Source: a virus
Reading direction: 5' to 3' (one strand)
Virus record (IMG/VR): IMGVR_UViG_3300036398_002854
Span: 1 to 55,507 of that record
Length of the DNA stretch: 55,507 nucleotides
Positions 17,139-24,653 of this stretch are shown here, piece after piece. How positions within the stretch are numbered: the first letter of the stretch is position 1; the number at the start of each line of letters is the position of its first letter. The translations under genes and the position numbers were made by a program. A model generated the notes under the pieces. That model was not told the origin of the DNA. It worked only from the letters and a program-made list of their open reading frames with translations, and did no database searches.

Positions 17139-17609
17139 CTACCCCCGTCTAGAAACTCGTTTTGGCGTGGGCGTTGGGTCAGATTTCTTTGCGGCTTCCC
17201 TCGCGGCCCGTGCCGCTTTAGCCAAATCAGCCTGGGTGTTGAGGAAAGCGGTGTCTATAACTTTTATAGCGCGTATCTCATGGGGAAGCAATACGCGCCC
17301 CGTCAAATGCAAGTAGGCTTGCATCTCCAGATAACTGATGGGGTTGGCAGAAAACCCGTTTGAACTTCGTGTGCTTTGAAGGTCGAAGAAACTAGACCAC
17401 GCAAACGAATATTCTTCCGGCATAGGCGGAATGTCGAGACGGTTTTCTAATTCTGCTTTTTGTTGCCGAGAAGCAGGGTCGGTTCTACGTGCAAGATGAG
17501 TTAAGGCACGAGCGACGCTATCCGCTTCGCTCGTGCCATCCTCTTTCTTAGTGTATAGCGCAAAATACCTTTCCGCGTGTTCCTTTAGAAGTTCAAGACC
17601 GTCCTCATA
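17139..17609 (-). CDS. Tail assembly chaperone T-extension, made by frameshift from the G gene
   Basis: This frame is open from 17630 to the TAG at 17139 but has no ATG, GTG or TTG start in its first two thirds; the first ATG is at 17423. It overlaps the end of the upstream chaperone gene. Translation therefore most likely enters by a +1 (or -2) shift near TTTCTATGA, giving a G-T fusion of about 288 residues. The C-terminal part shows FAWSSFFDLQSTR, ISYLEMQAYLHLTGRVLL and a basic tail, like T domains that recruit tube subunits to the tape measure. Initiation at 17423 to give 94 residues is less likely. Confidence 0.7.
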   Translation of the reverse strand, partial: YEDGLELLKEHAERYFALYTKKEDGTSEADSVARALTHLARRTDPASRQQKAELENRLDIPPMPEEYSFAWSSFFDLQSTRSSNGFSANPISYLEMQAYLHLTGRVLLPHEIRAIKVIDTAFLNTQADLAKAARAAREAAKKSDPTPTPKRVSRRG

Positions 17610-18006
17610 GAAACGTGGCGCGGTCGTCTAGGGCTTCGCTGACCTGCTCCTTGATCCAAGCGAAGCGGGCATCGGTGTAGATGGTGCGGGCCGCAGTCTC
17701 AGACAGCGGAGCGGCAATCGCCTTACCATCCGGGGTGACTAGGTGCCATTCCTTCGTAGCGGCCACTAGGGTCTCAGCACGCTCCGCCTCAAGCTCATCC
17801 GCAGTCAGCGTGACACGCCCACGCATCTTGAGGCGCTTGTTGAGCGCGGCCTTCTGCACCTTCTGAACTTCCGGGCTGTCAAGGCTGACAACAGAAATAA
17901 AAGCCTCCTTGCCGTTTTCATCGCGGAGGGGCTGACGTGTCTTGGGGTGGAGTAGGATAACCGGAACAGCGTTTGAAACGTCAAGCGCGAGGGCGTCAAG
18001 TGACAT
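17605..18006 (-). CDS. Tail assembly chaperone, G-like (133 aa)
   Basis: The protein is a small mixed alpha/beta protein starting MSLDALALDVSNAVPVILLH, with an acidic helix ending in the stop at 17605. It lies between the tube protein and tape measure genes, the invariable place of the G/GT pair. G-like chaperones hold the tape measure soluble while the tube polymerises. AGGAGG precedes the start. The end of the gene carries the proposed shift site TTT-CTA-TGA. Confidence 0.82.
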   Translation of the reverse strand: MSLDALALDVSNAVPVILLHPKTRQPLRDENGKEAFISVVSLDSPEVQKVQKAALNKRLKMRGRVTLTADELEAERAETLVAATKEWHLVTPDGKAIAAPLSETAARTIYTDARFAWIKEQVSEALDDRATFL

Positions 18007-18073
18007 GGTGGCGAAAGACCTCCTGGGTCAAATAAGAAAGGAAGTTTGAATGTTTTGGTTGAGTGCCTTAGAA

Positions 18074-18079
18074 AAGTCA
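18074..18079 (-). promoter_or_regulatory. Candidate -35 box ahead of the tail chaperone gene
   Basis: TTGACT (within CTTGACTTTT on the minus strand) stands between the tube terminator and the chaperone start. CTTGAC is a common Alphaproteobacterial -35 form. The -10 region is weak, so only the -35 element is recorded. Confidence 0.25.
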
Positions 18080-18083
18080 AGAC

Positions 18084-18110
18084 AAAAAAAGAGGCGCCTT
18101 GCGGCGCCTC
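18084..18110 (-). terminator. Terminator after the tail tube gene
   Basis: GAGGCGCC (18091-18098) and GGCGCCTC (18103-18110) form a perfect 8 bp stem with a four-base loop. On the minus strand it is followed by seven T. The other strand also shows T-rich sequence after the stem, so it may work both ways. Confidence 0.88.
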
Positions 18111-18131
18111 TCTTTTTAATCTGTAAGTGGA

Positions 18132-19331
18132 TTAGGCGTTGCCGCGCTGCACCACCATAGCAGACGTGCCCTGCGCCGTGTTGGTGGATAGCGGCTTCAG
18201 CGCCACGAAAGGCATGGTGACGGTGATGCCGGTATCCGGGCTGTCATCCACATCGCCGCCGCTATACTTGATGCGGGGCAGGATGATGTTGATGAACTGC
18301 GCCGAACTGTTCAGGTCATCCTGATTCTGTAGGCGTAGGATCAGCGTCGATTCGGTCTCGGTCACGAACTTGTCGTGCATCGCAGCATTAGTGAACAGAA
18401 CCGTGATGGTGCCGCTGATGTCAGCATATCGGCCAAATAGCAGGTCCGGGGTTAGGTTGGTGCCAACCACCTGCGGCCCCGCCATGTTGTTGTTGACCGT
18501 GATCTCAGCAGCGGTCACGAGGCCAAGAACAGAGCCGCCTTCATACAACTCGCCATTGACCGCAGCGAACGGCGTGGTCTGCGGCGCGGTGTTGTAGGTG
18601 GAAGAAACGGTGCTGGCGACAAAGCCCGAGCCGTCTCGGCCAATCACGCTGAAGGTCACACCAACAAGGCCAGATGCCGGGACGGAAATCGTCATCTGGT
18701 TGAAGCGCACACCCTTGAACTGCTGATACAGGTTGCGATCAGTCAGCCAACGCTCGATGGTGAAGGAGCGATAGGTCGTGCCAACGCCAACCTTGCGGCC
18801 TGCGACCGCGATGGTGGCGGAAGCGGTGGCTGTGGTGCCGATGGTGCCGGGTTCAACCTCGATGGTGGAAACGCCAACGCTGAGCGCCGTGAAGTAGCGA
18901 TCCGTTAGACCCGTGATCGCGGGGGTGGCGGAGACAGAGAACACTTCACCAACTCGGAAACCAGCGGTCGGGAAGTTTGCAGAACCGCAAGTGATTCGAT
19001 TGGTGGCAGAGTTGACCGAGATGCTGCTAAAAGGCGCGGAAGAACCCGTCGCCCAAGTGCCGCCCATGATGGCTTCGATGAAGTCATCCCATGACTGCTG
19101 CGAAAGCTCGCCAACAATGTCGCCTGATACGGAACGGTAGCCGTGGCGCACGTCCTGGCGCATACGGTCAGAACGACGCTCCTCGGACTGATAAGCCTCC
19201 TTCTGTAGATTGACAGAGAAGGACACGTCGCGAACGCGCTGAAAAGTGGAACTGACGGGGGTGGACCCGAAAACTGCTTCCGCTACATAGCCAATTTCTG
19301 TAAGGCCACCAACTGCAATAGTGCCGCTCAT
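18132..19331 (-). CDS. Major tail tube protein (399 aa)
   Basis: A beta-rich protein beginning MSGTIAVGGLTEIGYVAEA with VNLQKEAYQSEERRSDRMRQ and GDIVGELSQQSWDDFIEAIM in the first 100 residues, a pattern of the siphovirus tube protein family in Alphaproteobacterial phages. Its length suggests the tube fold plus an added beta domain. It polymerises into the hexameric-ring tail tube. It has its own promoter-like sequence and terminator, consistent with the high copy number needed. Its order after the tail terminator gene is typical. Confidence 0.85.
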   Translation of the reverse strand: MSGTIAVGGLTEIGYVAEAVFGSTPVSSTFQRVRDVSFSVNLQKEAYQSEERRSDRMRQDVRHGYRSVSGDIVGELSQQSWDDFIEAIMGGTWATGSSAPFSSISVNSATNRITCGSANFPTAGFRVGEVFSVSATPAITGLTDRYFTALSVGVSTIEVEPGTIGTTATASATIAVAGRKVGVGTTYRSFTIERWLTDRNLYQQFKGVRFNQMTISVPASGLVGVTFSVIGRDGSGFVASTVSSTYNTAPQTTPFAAVNGELYEGGSVLGLVTAAEITVNNNMAGPQVVGTNLTPDLLFGRYADISGTITVLFTNAAMHDKFVTETESTLILRLQNQDDLNSSAQFINIILPRIKYSGGDVDDSPDTGITVTMPFVALKPLSTNTAQGTSAMVVQRGNA

Positions 19332-19392
19332 AATTTTCTCCTAGCGATTAAGGCGGCAATCTTATTCGCCGCAAAAAGTCAATGCGCTACCA

Positions 19393-19422
19393 CCTATAAT
19401 CCAACAAAACGGGCTAAGTCAA
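19393..19422 (-). promoter_or_regulatory. Candidate promoter for the tail tube gene
   Basis: On the minus strand TTGACT (19422-19417) is followed after 18 bases by TATAGG (19398-19393), about 60 bases before the tube gene start. A second TTGACT lies nearer the gene beside a GCGGC...GCCGC hairpin. Confidence 0.45.
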
Positions 19423-19433
19423 TGTAACGCCCT

Positions 19434-19847
19434 TTACGTGGTGGGCACGTAGGAGAACCAAGGAACGGTGAGACGGATACGCCAAAATGGCCCTTCGCGG
19501 TCTGCTACGACCATGCTGGGTGTCGCTTCAATGTTCACGGATATGCCGCTATTCGTCAGCACCAACCCACGGCTAAAGTGCTGCCTGATCCGCTCCGCCA
19601 AAGTCGAAGCCGTATTCGGGCCTTGGTCCTGTGGCGCGTAGATATCCAACTGATAGAGGCCGCTCTCAAAGTCCATGGCGCTTTTGTGATTCGCTGCCGC
19701 GCGTGTTGCCCCCGGTAAGAAATTGACTCGGATATGAGTTTCATTTGTCTTGGGCGTGAAGGCGATGTTTTCCCACGCCACACTAGGAAGCGCGGATAAC
19801 GAATTGAGGCGAGCGTTGAGGGCATTACGAATAGCGAGTAGGCTCAT
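19434..19847 (-). CDS. Tail terminator protein (137 aa)
   Basis: Start taken at ATG 19847, which overlaps the previous stop as ATGA and has GAGGA upstream; a longer reading frame begins 16 codons earlier inside the upstream gene. The protein begins MSLLAIRNALNARLNSL, then AWENIAFTPKTNETHIRVNFLP, matching the small alpha/beta fold of tail terminators and DUF4128-type proteins. Terminators stop tube growth at the correct length and join tail to head. It is placed between connector genes and the tube gene. Confidence 0.75.
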   Translation of the reverse strand: MSLLAIRNALNARLNSLSALPSVAWENIAFTPKTNETHIRVNFLPGATRAAANHKSAMDFESGLYQLDIYAPQDQGPNTASTLAERIRQHFSRGLVLTNSGISVNIEATPSMVVADREGPFWRIRLTVPWFSYVPTT

Positions 19848-20332
19848 CGGACTGTCCTCGAAACTCGTGCGGCGTTGGAGATTATCGTTCCCCATTCCTT
19901 AGCATTCACACGCATCATACCTGCCGGAGCCTGGATAGAAAATCGGGATGGTAGCGTTTTGACGCGGCGTTCATCCGCAAACCGATACCCGCCAAATTCC
20001 AATTTACCAATGTAGCCGACGGTATTTACAAGGTAGAGGGTTGTCTGGATACGCGGCGAATAGAGAGAATAGGTTTGAGCGATTTTCTGAACAGTTGGGG
20101 CGCCGTTCGGATCAAGAGGAGTATTGTTCGACGTTAAGTTGGTATCGAAACCAGCAACCCAGCCACCACGGGCACGGCCAATTGAGCCTGGATCGTGCAT
20201 CCCAAAAGGCAAATCAATCGGCGTCCCCATAACGATATTCGACGCAAGTTTCGTCGCCGCGCCAGATACCGTTTTCGCAAGGCGCCGTTCAGTCCTTTGA
20301 GCAAATTTGGCAACTTGCTCAGCGAATGTCAT
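19844..20332 (-). CDS. Neck / HK97 gp10-like tail completion protein (162 aa)
   Basis: The protein starts with an amphipathic helix (MTFAEQVAKFAQRTERRL), then ATKLASNIVMGTPIDLPFG and the motif RARGGWVAGFD, typical of the HK97 gp10-like family (T-P-x-D-T-G...R-GGW). Such proteins sit at the neck between connector and tail. It overlaps both neighbours by ATGA, showing a tightly coupled head-tail joining operon. Confidence 0.72.
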   Translation of the reverse strand: MTFAEQVAKFAQRTERRLAKTVSGAATKLASNIVMGTPIDLPFGMHDPGSIGRARGGWVAGFDTNLTSNNTPLDPNGAPTVQKIAQTYSLYSPRIQTTLYLVNTVGYIGKLEFGGYRFADERRVKTLPSRFSIQAPAGMMRVNAKEWGTIISNAARVSRTVR

Positions 20333-20706
20333 CGTTGTGCAATCACACGATACATGACGACCACGCCACTTTCAGGGATCGGCTGCACCCGCGTAATCTT
20401 GTAAGGCAGAGCCGTAGTGGGCGGGGAGCCAATCGTCATGCCGGGTTGTGGGGCGAAGGTCAAACCACTTGCAGTCAGGTAGACTTCAATCTCTGCCGTC
20501 TCCGCCAATTCAGGAACGTCGAACTGGCTATCCCGCGAAAACGACTTGCCCCGGATGTCTTGTGTCGCCGTGCTTGTGGTGACTGAACCCGTAGATGGGT
20601 TGTAGACCTGATCGCCCCGTTTGGTGACACGGAACACGTCGCCATACTTCTGAAGAAGCCGAAGTCCTGCGCCGTCGCGTAGCCGTTCAAAAAGTGATGT
20701 GGTCAT
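20329..20706 (-). CDS. Head-tail joining / stopper-like protein (125 aa)
   Basis: A small beta-rich protein with TTSLFERLRDGAGLRLLQKYG at the start and LTFAPQPGMTIGSPP in the middle, followed by YKITRVQPI. The size, position between adaptor and neck genes, and beta-barrel-like pattern suggest a head-completion (stopper) protein that seals the portal after packaging. No single motif is diagnostic. It overlaps both neighbours by four bases. Confidence 0.6.
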   Translation of the reverse strand: MTTSLFERLRDGAGLRLLQKYGDVFRVTKRGDQVYNPSTGSVTTSTATQDIRGKSFSRDSQFDVPELAETAEIEVYLTASGLTFAPQPGMTIGSPPTTALPYKITRVQPIPESGVVVMYRVIAQR

Positions 20707-21194
20707 GTGCGTATGATACGTGGAAACCCGAGTGGAGTGACGATAGGCGTCAGGATAAACTCAATATCGCGATAGATTGGAATGGTCCGTGCGTTCTGTG
20801 CATACTTTACACGAATGGGGCCGATCTGTTCTTCTAAGACCGAATCACTTCGAGTCAAATCCGGTATTAGATTGTCCCCGCTTCGAGACCGCAGCGCCAA
20901 AGCGCATACCGCGTCTTTGACTTCCTTGGGGATTTCGCTTTCCTCCACGGTCCAGCCATCGCGGCGGACAGCGTAAGCGCGAGGCCAGGAAAGAGCCTGT
21001 TCCTCGGTGCGCTTAACGCCAATCCATCGGCTGTAGTATGCGCCTTCAAGATAACGCATCGCCTTCATGATATCGCTATCCGCAGACACGGGAGGGGCGA
21101 GGCCATACAAGCGGGCATACGCGGCAACGTCCTGCCCCGTCACATACGTCTGAGAATCAACCTTAGCTGATCCATCCTCAAGAATAAGTGCCAT
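20703..21194 (-). CDS. Head-tail adaptor with DnaT-like fold (163 aa)
   Basis: After VTGQDVAAYARLYGLAP come helices with AMRYLEGAYYSRWIGVKRT and ALSWPRAYAVRRDGW, then EIPKEVKDAVCALALR. This helix arrangement is the DnaT-like domain found in phage head-tail adaptors that bind beneath the portal. It is the first gene of the connector block when read leftward. The start at 21194 is preceded by a short intergenic spacer after the glycosyltransferase gene. Confidence 0.75.
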   Translation of the reverse strand: MALILEDGSAKVDSQTYVTGQDVAAYARLYGLAPPVSADSDIMKAMRYLEGAYYSRWIGVKRTEEQALSWPRAYAVRRDGWTVEESEIPKEVKDAVCALALRSRSGDNLIPDLTRSDSVLEEQIGPIRVKYAQNARTIPIYRDIEFILTPIVTPLGFPRIIRT

Positions 21195-21226
21195 GCCAGT
21201 AGGCCCCCTCGAATGGATGCCTTATA

Positions 21227-21967
21227 TCAAATAGTCTTGGAGTTTAGAAAGGCATCCCGTTCCGCAAGCCACGCCGCATCCGCTTCGGGCGAGATAGTGT
21301 TGCCCATCCAAGGACCACCTAGCGTATAGTGGGCGATCTTGGCGGTTGCAATGTCGTGGCCCGGTTCGCCAATTAGGGCGTTCCACTCTGGCGCCAAGGC
21401 GCCAATGTGCTTGTCCTTGTCCGCAATCCAGCAGAAACTATGCAAGTCTCGGCCAGGAACAGAGTTGATAACGCGGATATCCAAGGCGTCATTGGCGAAG
21501 TGATTGCAGTTAAATGCCATCACGGACGACCAATTTTTGAAGTTGTAATGCGTTTGCACTTGCCCGTCCATCTTCAACATGGTGGAGGGGGTGTAGTTGT
21601 GTTTGACGCACATAACCGCATACTTGCTGTCAAGCGAGTTGAACAGGTTGGCGATGTCATCCAAGAACAACACGTCACAATCGACAAACAACGCCCAGCC
21701 CGAGTATCCATACTTGGCCCGGTGCAGAACAGGAGTAAGAAACCGGGAAATGGCAAATTCCGTGGCTTGGGGTGCGTCTGAAATCGTATCCCATAGCCTC
21801 CCATCGCGCGTCTCAGTCTTGCGCCACATCAAACCCTTGTCGCGCATCTCGTCAATCTTGATCGGGACAACGGTGACCGGGATCGAAGCGCGGCGCCTCA
21901 GGCTGAACTCCGCAACTTCGTAGGCTTCCTCTTCTCGGCTGTCATAACCCATATAGATAGTGACCAC
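21227..21967 (-). CDS. Glycosyltransferase-like protein with DCD motif (246 aa)
   Basis: The N-terminus (MVTIYMGYDSREEEAYEVAE) and the metal-binding DCD in ALFVDCDVLFLDD at about residue 105 mark a GT-A type glycosyltransferase related to GT8 or GT32 families, with later AFNCNH and HYTLGGPW segments typical of this group. It would transfer a sugar from a nucleotide-sugar donor. It is the last of three transferase genes in a row, just before the head-tail connectors, five bases after an FkbM-type methyltransferase gene. Acceptor could be a virion protein or host glycan; this cannot be read from the sequence. Confidence 0.78.
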   Translation of the reverse strand: MVTIYMGYDSREEEAYEVAEFSLRRRASIPVTVVPIKIDEMRDKGLMWRKTETRDGRLWDTISDAPQATEFAISRFLTPVLHRAKYGYSGWALFVDCDVLFLDDIANLFNSLDSKYAVMCVKHNYTPSTMLKMDGQVQTHYNFKNWSSVMAFNCNHFANDALDIRVINSVPGRDLHSFCWIADKDKHIGALAPEWNALIGEPGHDIATAKIAHYTLGGPWMGNTISPEADAAWLAERDAFLNSKTI

Positions 21968-21971
21968 GGCT

Positions 21972-22676
21972 TTAATCCCACGCTAGGATGAAATCATCAA
22001 CAACGCGGTTTACAGGCTTCGCACCCCAAGAAATAAGCAAATCTACCGCGTCATATTGTCCCCACTCAAAACCATCCCAAGGCTTCTGCTCAATGCAGAT
22101 GATCGGCTTGAACTTGCGGATTGTTTCTTCCGCACCCTTGATGACCTGATACTCATAGCCTTCTACGTCAATCTTGAGCGCGTCTAGGCAATCAAGATTT
22201 TCGCTATCAAGGGTGATGACTTCGACCGGGTAATGCTCCGCTTCGCTCGCCCACTTCGCCTTGTCAGAAGACGCAACCCGCGTTCCCGATGTGGTGTCGG
22301 GCTTATATTCGATGATGACCTCTCCCTTCTCAGCGCCAACTGCATAGGGGCGCAGTTCCACGTTCTTGGTGGGGCGAGAAGGATGATTGATGGTGTTCAG
22401 CATAAAGCACTTCTGATTGACCTTGATCGGTTCATAGCCAACCACGCGGTCAAACGCCTTGCTGAAGTGCAGGGACCAAAGCCCGACATTCGCCCCCACG
22501 TCCGCCACCAATCGTCGTCGGTTTGGCGGGACGGAATTCACAAAAGCGGCGAGGGTATGAAGCTGGTAACTTCCTTCACCCGTTGCGCTTTTGCGTGCGG
22601 ATTGGTTGAGGAAAGGCAGCAGGTGTTCTTCGGTGCTGGGAATCCAAACACCGGCAACAAATTTGATATCTGACAT
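21972..22676 (-). CDS. FkbM family methyltransferase (234 aa)
   Basis: A class I SAM-dependent methyltransferase: motif I is LVADVGANVGLWSLHFS, followed by acidic GYEPIK, and the FkbM hallmark DALKIDVEGYEYQVIKGA lies near residue 170. FkbM enzymes O-methylate sugars or polyketides, capping glycans. It lies between two glycosyltransferase-like genes, overlapping the upstream one by one base, so a role in methylating the sugar that they add is likely. The same role as a self-modification tag is inference. Confidence 0.85.
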   Translation of the reverse strand: MSDIKFVAGVWIPSTEEHLLPFLNQSARKSATGEGSYQLHTLAAFVNSVPPNRRRLVADVGANVGLWSLHFSKAFDRVVGYEPIKVNQKCFMLNTINHPSRPTKNVELRPYAVGAEKGEVIIEYKPDTTSGTRVASSDKAKWASEAEHYPVEVITLDSENLDCLDALKIDVEGYEYQVIKGAEETIRKFKPIICIEQKPWDGFEWGQYDAVDLLISWGAKPVNRVVDDFILAWD

Positions 22677-23464
22677 TATGCTTGCACCGTTACGTCGGTT
22701 GGGTAGGAAGCGCCGTTGTCTTTGCGGTCGCCCTTCAGATGGTCGATATACTCACGCCAAACAGAGTTGACGATGGGGTGGGACGTTCCGAACGATAGAT
22801 CGTCGCCCAAGTTCACGGCACGGATGTTGCCCTCCTTCATGCCGCCAGCAATCAGCGCATCTAGCACATGGCAATCCGTCCAAGCGGGCAGGCGATAGAC
22901 CTGATCCTCAACATAGACTTGCCAGAAGATACGAAGCAGCCCACGCACGGTGACGTTGCCGCCAAGGCGGAACATCAAGATACCCGCTTCGGTATGGTTG
23001 CCGTTGCGGGGGAAGTGCCCCACATGCGCCCAAATCGGGAAGCGGTCGCCCAAGAAGTCATGGGGGATAGGCTTCTTGAACAAGGTATCGCCATCGAACC
23101 AAATCAACACTTCCGGCTTTTGGTCCATCTCAAGAAAGTCAATCTTGTTCGCTGCCGCAGCGAGCGTCGCAGGCTTGTGCGAGAACCGCACCGCGTCAAA
23201 CCTGTAGTCGTAATACTTGCCAAACTTGCCGTGACAGACCGGAGAGTTATGGCGAAGCTCAAAATCCACCTGAGACGGCATTTCTTCATCCAGCATAAAG
23301 AAATGCACCAAATCAGTTTCGGGCGTATCGTGTAGAAGAAGCGAGTCCGAATAGACCCACAACTGACAATCCGGGATGGGGTTTTCCATGAAAGACGCAA
23401 TCATGTTGCGCCCATACTTTTCGTATCCGTCTTGGCTAAAAGACGTTACCGCTACATACTTCAC
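22676..23464 (-). CDS. Glycosyltransferase-like protein with DGD motif (262 aa)
   Basis: The N-terminus MKYVAVTSFSQDGYEKYGRN and a central VLIWFDGDTLFKKPIP strand with a DGD metal site suggest a GT-A fold related to the 21227-21967 protein, though more divergent. GHFPRNGNHTEAGILMF and AWTDCHVLDAL fit acceptor-site and donor-site loops of such transferases. It is the first gene of the three-gene transferase group. Donor and acceptor are unknown. Confidence 0.7.
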   Translation of the reverse strand: MKYVAVTSFSQDGYEKYGRNMIASFMENPIPDCQLWVYSDSLLLHDTPETDLVHFFMLDEEMPSQVDFELRHNSPVCHGKFGKYYDYRFDAVRFSHKPATLAAAANKIDFLEMDQKPEVLIWFDGDTLFKKPIPHDFLGDRFPIWAHVGHFPRNGNHTEAGILMFRLGGNVTVRGLLRIFWQVYVEDQVYRLPAWTDCHVLDALIAGGMKEGNIRAVNLGDDLSFGTSHPIVNSVWREYIDHLKGDRKDNGASYPTDVTVQA

Positions 23465-23487
23465 AAGTCGTCCTTCTTGATCGGTTT

Positions 23488-23676
23488 TTACTGGCCGTGT
23501 TCTTCTTGAACGTCGCTTTCTGCAACATCCACTACGGGTTCTTCTTCCACCGCCGCCGCTTCTTCAATGGCCGTGACAGAAGATCGCACGCGGCTGACCA
23601 ACTCTCGAAACTGGAGAAGATGATGAGCCTCTTCGCACAGAGCGTTCAGGGCGAACGCATCAACGGATACGCGCAT
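23488..23676 (-). CDS. Small acidic protein, unknown function (62 aa)
   Basis: ATG 23676 is chosen because GAGG lies seven bases before it; a GTG one codon upstream is also possible. The N-terminal half forms a leucine-rich helix (FALNALCEEAHHLLQF), the rest is glutamate and valine rich. It overlaps the upstream gene by one base (TGATG). No family recognised. Confidence 0.6.
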   Translation of the reverse strand: MRVSVDAFALNALCEEAHHLLQFRELVSRVRSSVTAIEEAAAVEEEPVVDVAESDVQEEHGQ

Positions 23677-24110
23677 CACAGAACCTCATCTTCCAAAGTC
23701 TTTGGCTTGCGGCCCGGCTTGTTGCGGACCTTCACCGTCTGGCTGCCGCCGATCACGGGCACTTCGCGTTCCTCAATCTCGGGGATCGGAGGCGCATCTG
23801 CGGGGTCAAAAACCGCCTTCGTATATTCCTTCTCATCCGTATACGCGGTTGTGATTTCAGCGCCAGACCGCGCCTCAAAAGCGCGCTGGGGATCAGCATA
23901 CGCAGGCGAAGATGGCTTGTGCTTGCGCGCTTCCTCGATACGCTCCTGCTCACGCTCTAGGGCGACAAGAGCATCCGGTGCAGAACCACCGCGCATGGAG
24001 ACAATCGACCACTCAGACCACTGACTGATATTGTCTGCATACTTCGTCTGATTGACGATTTTAAGCTGCCCTGTTCGCTTGTTGCGAAGTTTGACAGTAG
24101 GTAACTGCAT
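23676..24110 (-). CDS. Unknown phage protein with proline/charged C-terminus (144 aa)
   Basis: Start set at ATG 24110 with GGAG eight bases before. The N-terminus (MQLPTVKLRNKRTGQLKIVN) reads like a small beta domain, the middle is helical and charged, and the C-terminus has a basic GRKPKTLEDE end. It lies among small genes between the transferase group and PhoH. No family recognised; a minor head protein is possible from position. Confidence 0.6.
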   Translation of the reverse strand: MQLPTVKLRNKRTGQLKIVNQTKYADNISQWSEWSIVSMRGGSAPDALVALEREQERIEEARKHKPSSPAYADPQRAFEARSGAEITTAYTDEKEYTKAVFDPADAPPIPEIEEREVPVIGGSQTVKVRNKPGRKPKTLEDEVL

Positions 24111-24115
24111 CCTAC

Positions 24116-24337
24116 TTACTCCCGACCATAAATGCTCTTGACTGTGCCTGGAATCCAAACCTGCATCACGACGCGATTTGGCTCGTGCCGGTGCATCATG
24201 ATGATCTTGTTTTCCTGCGCCAAATCGCGTGCTTCACCAACAGTAAATGGCGACATGGGGTATGTGCGCCACATCAAAGGGGCAACATGCCGGGGGCGCT
24301 CGCCAATGTCAATCCATTGCTTCAGTGGGATAGTCAT
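24116..24337 (-). CDS. Small unknown protein (73 aa)
   Basis: Start is ATG 24337, overlapping the stop of the zinc-ribbon gene as ATGA. The product begins MTIPLKQWIDIGERPRHVAP and has a helix with VGEARDLAQENK. No family recognised. The tight overlap shows that it belongs to the same translational unit. Confidence 0.6.
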   Translation of the reverse strand: MTIPLKQWIDIGERPRHVAPLMWRTYPMSPFTVGEARDLAQENKIIMMHRHEPNRVVMQVWIPGTVKSIYGRE

Positions 24338-24645
24338 GTTCCGTATTCCTCGATCACTGACACGTTCGTTGCTCGCTTGACCTTGCATGGATCGCAAATG
24401 CGATTATGCGACCCGACACTATCAAAGAGTCGGGAACAAGACAAACAGGTTTTTGTAATTTTTGGTTTTATTTCTAAGGAAAACGCATCCAACTCCCATT
24501 TAATTCTCACATGGTCCGCGTCCCTGTTCAGAGCCTTGGCAATGTCCGTTAGGCTGAACCCCGCCGCCTTCCAATCACGGGCTTGGCGTAAGTCGCGTTC
24601 AGTCCAGAATCCAATCTCAGGGGCGGGTTTATTGTGCCGCGCCAT
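24334..24645 (-). CDS. Small helix-turn-helix and zinc-ribbon protein (103 aa)
   Basis: Residues about 12-48 contain TERDLRQARDWKAAGFSLTD followed by IAKALNRDADHVRIKW, a helix-turn-helix of the kind that reads DNA. Residues 65-90 contain two CxxC pairs (CLSC and CDPC) spaced by about 14 residues with a HNRIC turn, a zinc ribbon. Proteins with this layout are common in Alphaproteobacteria and their phages and are likely small transcription regulators. It is immediately downstream of PhoH. Confidence 0.75.
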   Translation of the reverse strand: MARHNKPAPEIGFWTERDLRQARDWKAAGFSLTDIAKALNRDADHVRIKWELDAFSLEIKPKITKTCLSCSRLFDSVGSHNRICDPCKVKRATNVSVIEEYGT

Positions 24646-24653
24646 TGTTCTGA

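Noticed and set aside
17139-17423. Separate 94-residue gene starting at ATG 17423
   Set aside because: The frame is open and conserved-looking for more than 180 bases upstream, so translation by frameshift is a better explanation than this internal start.
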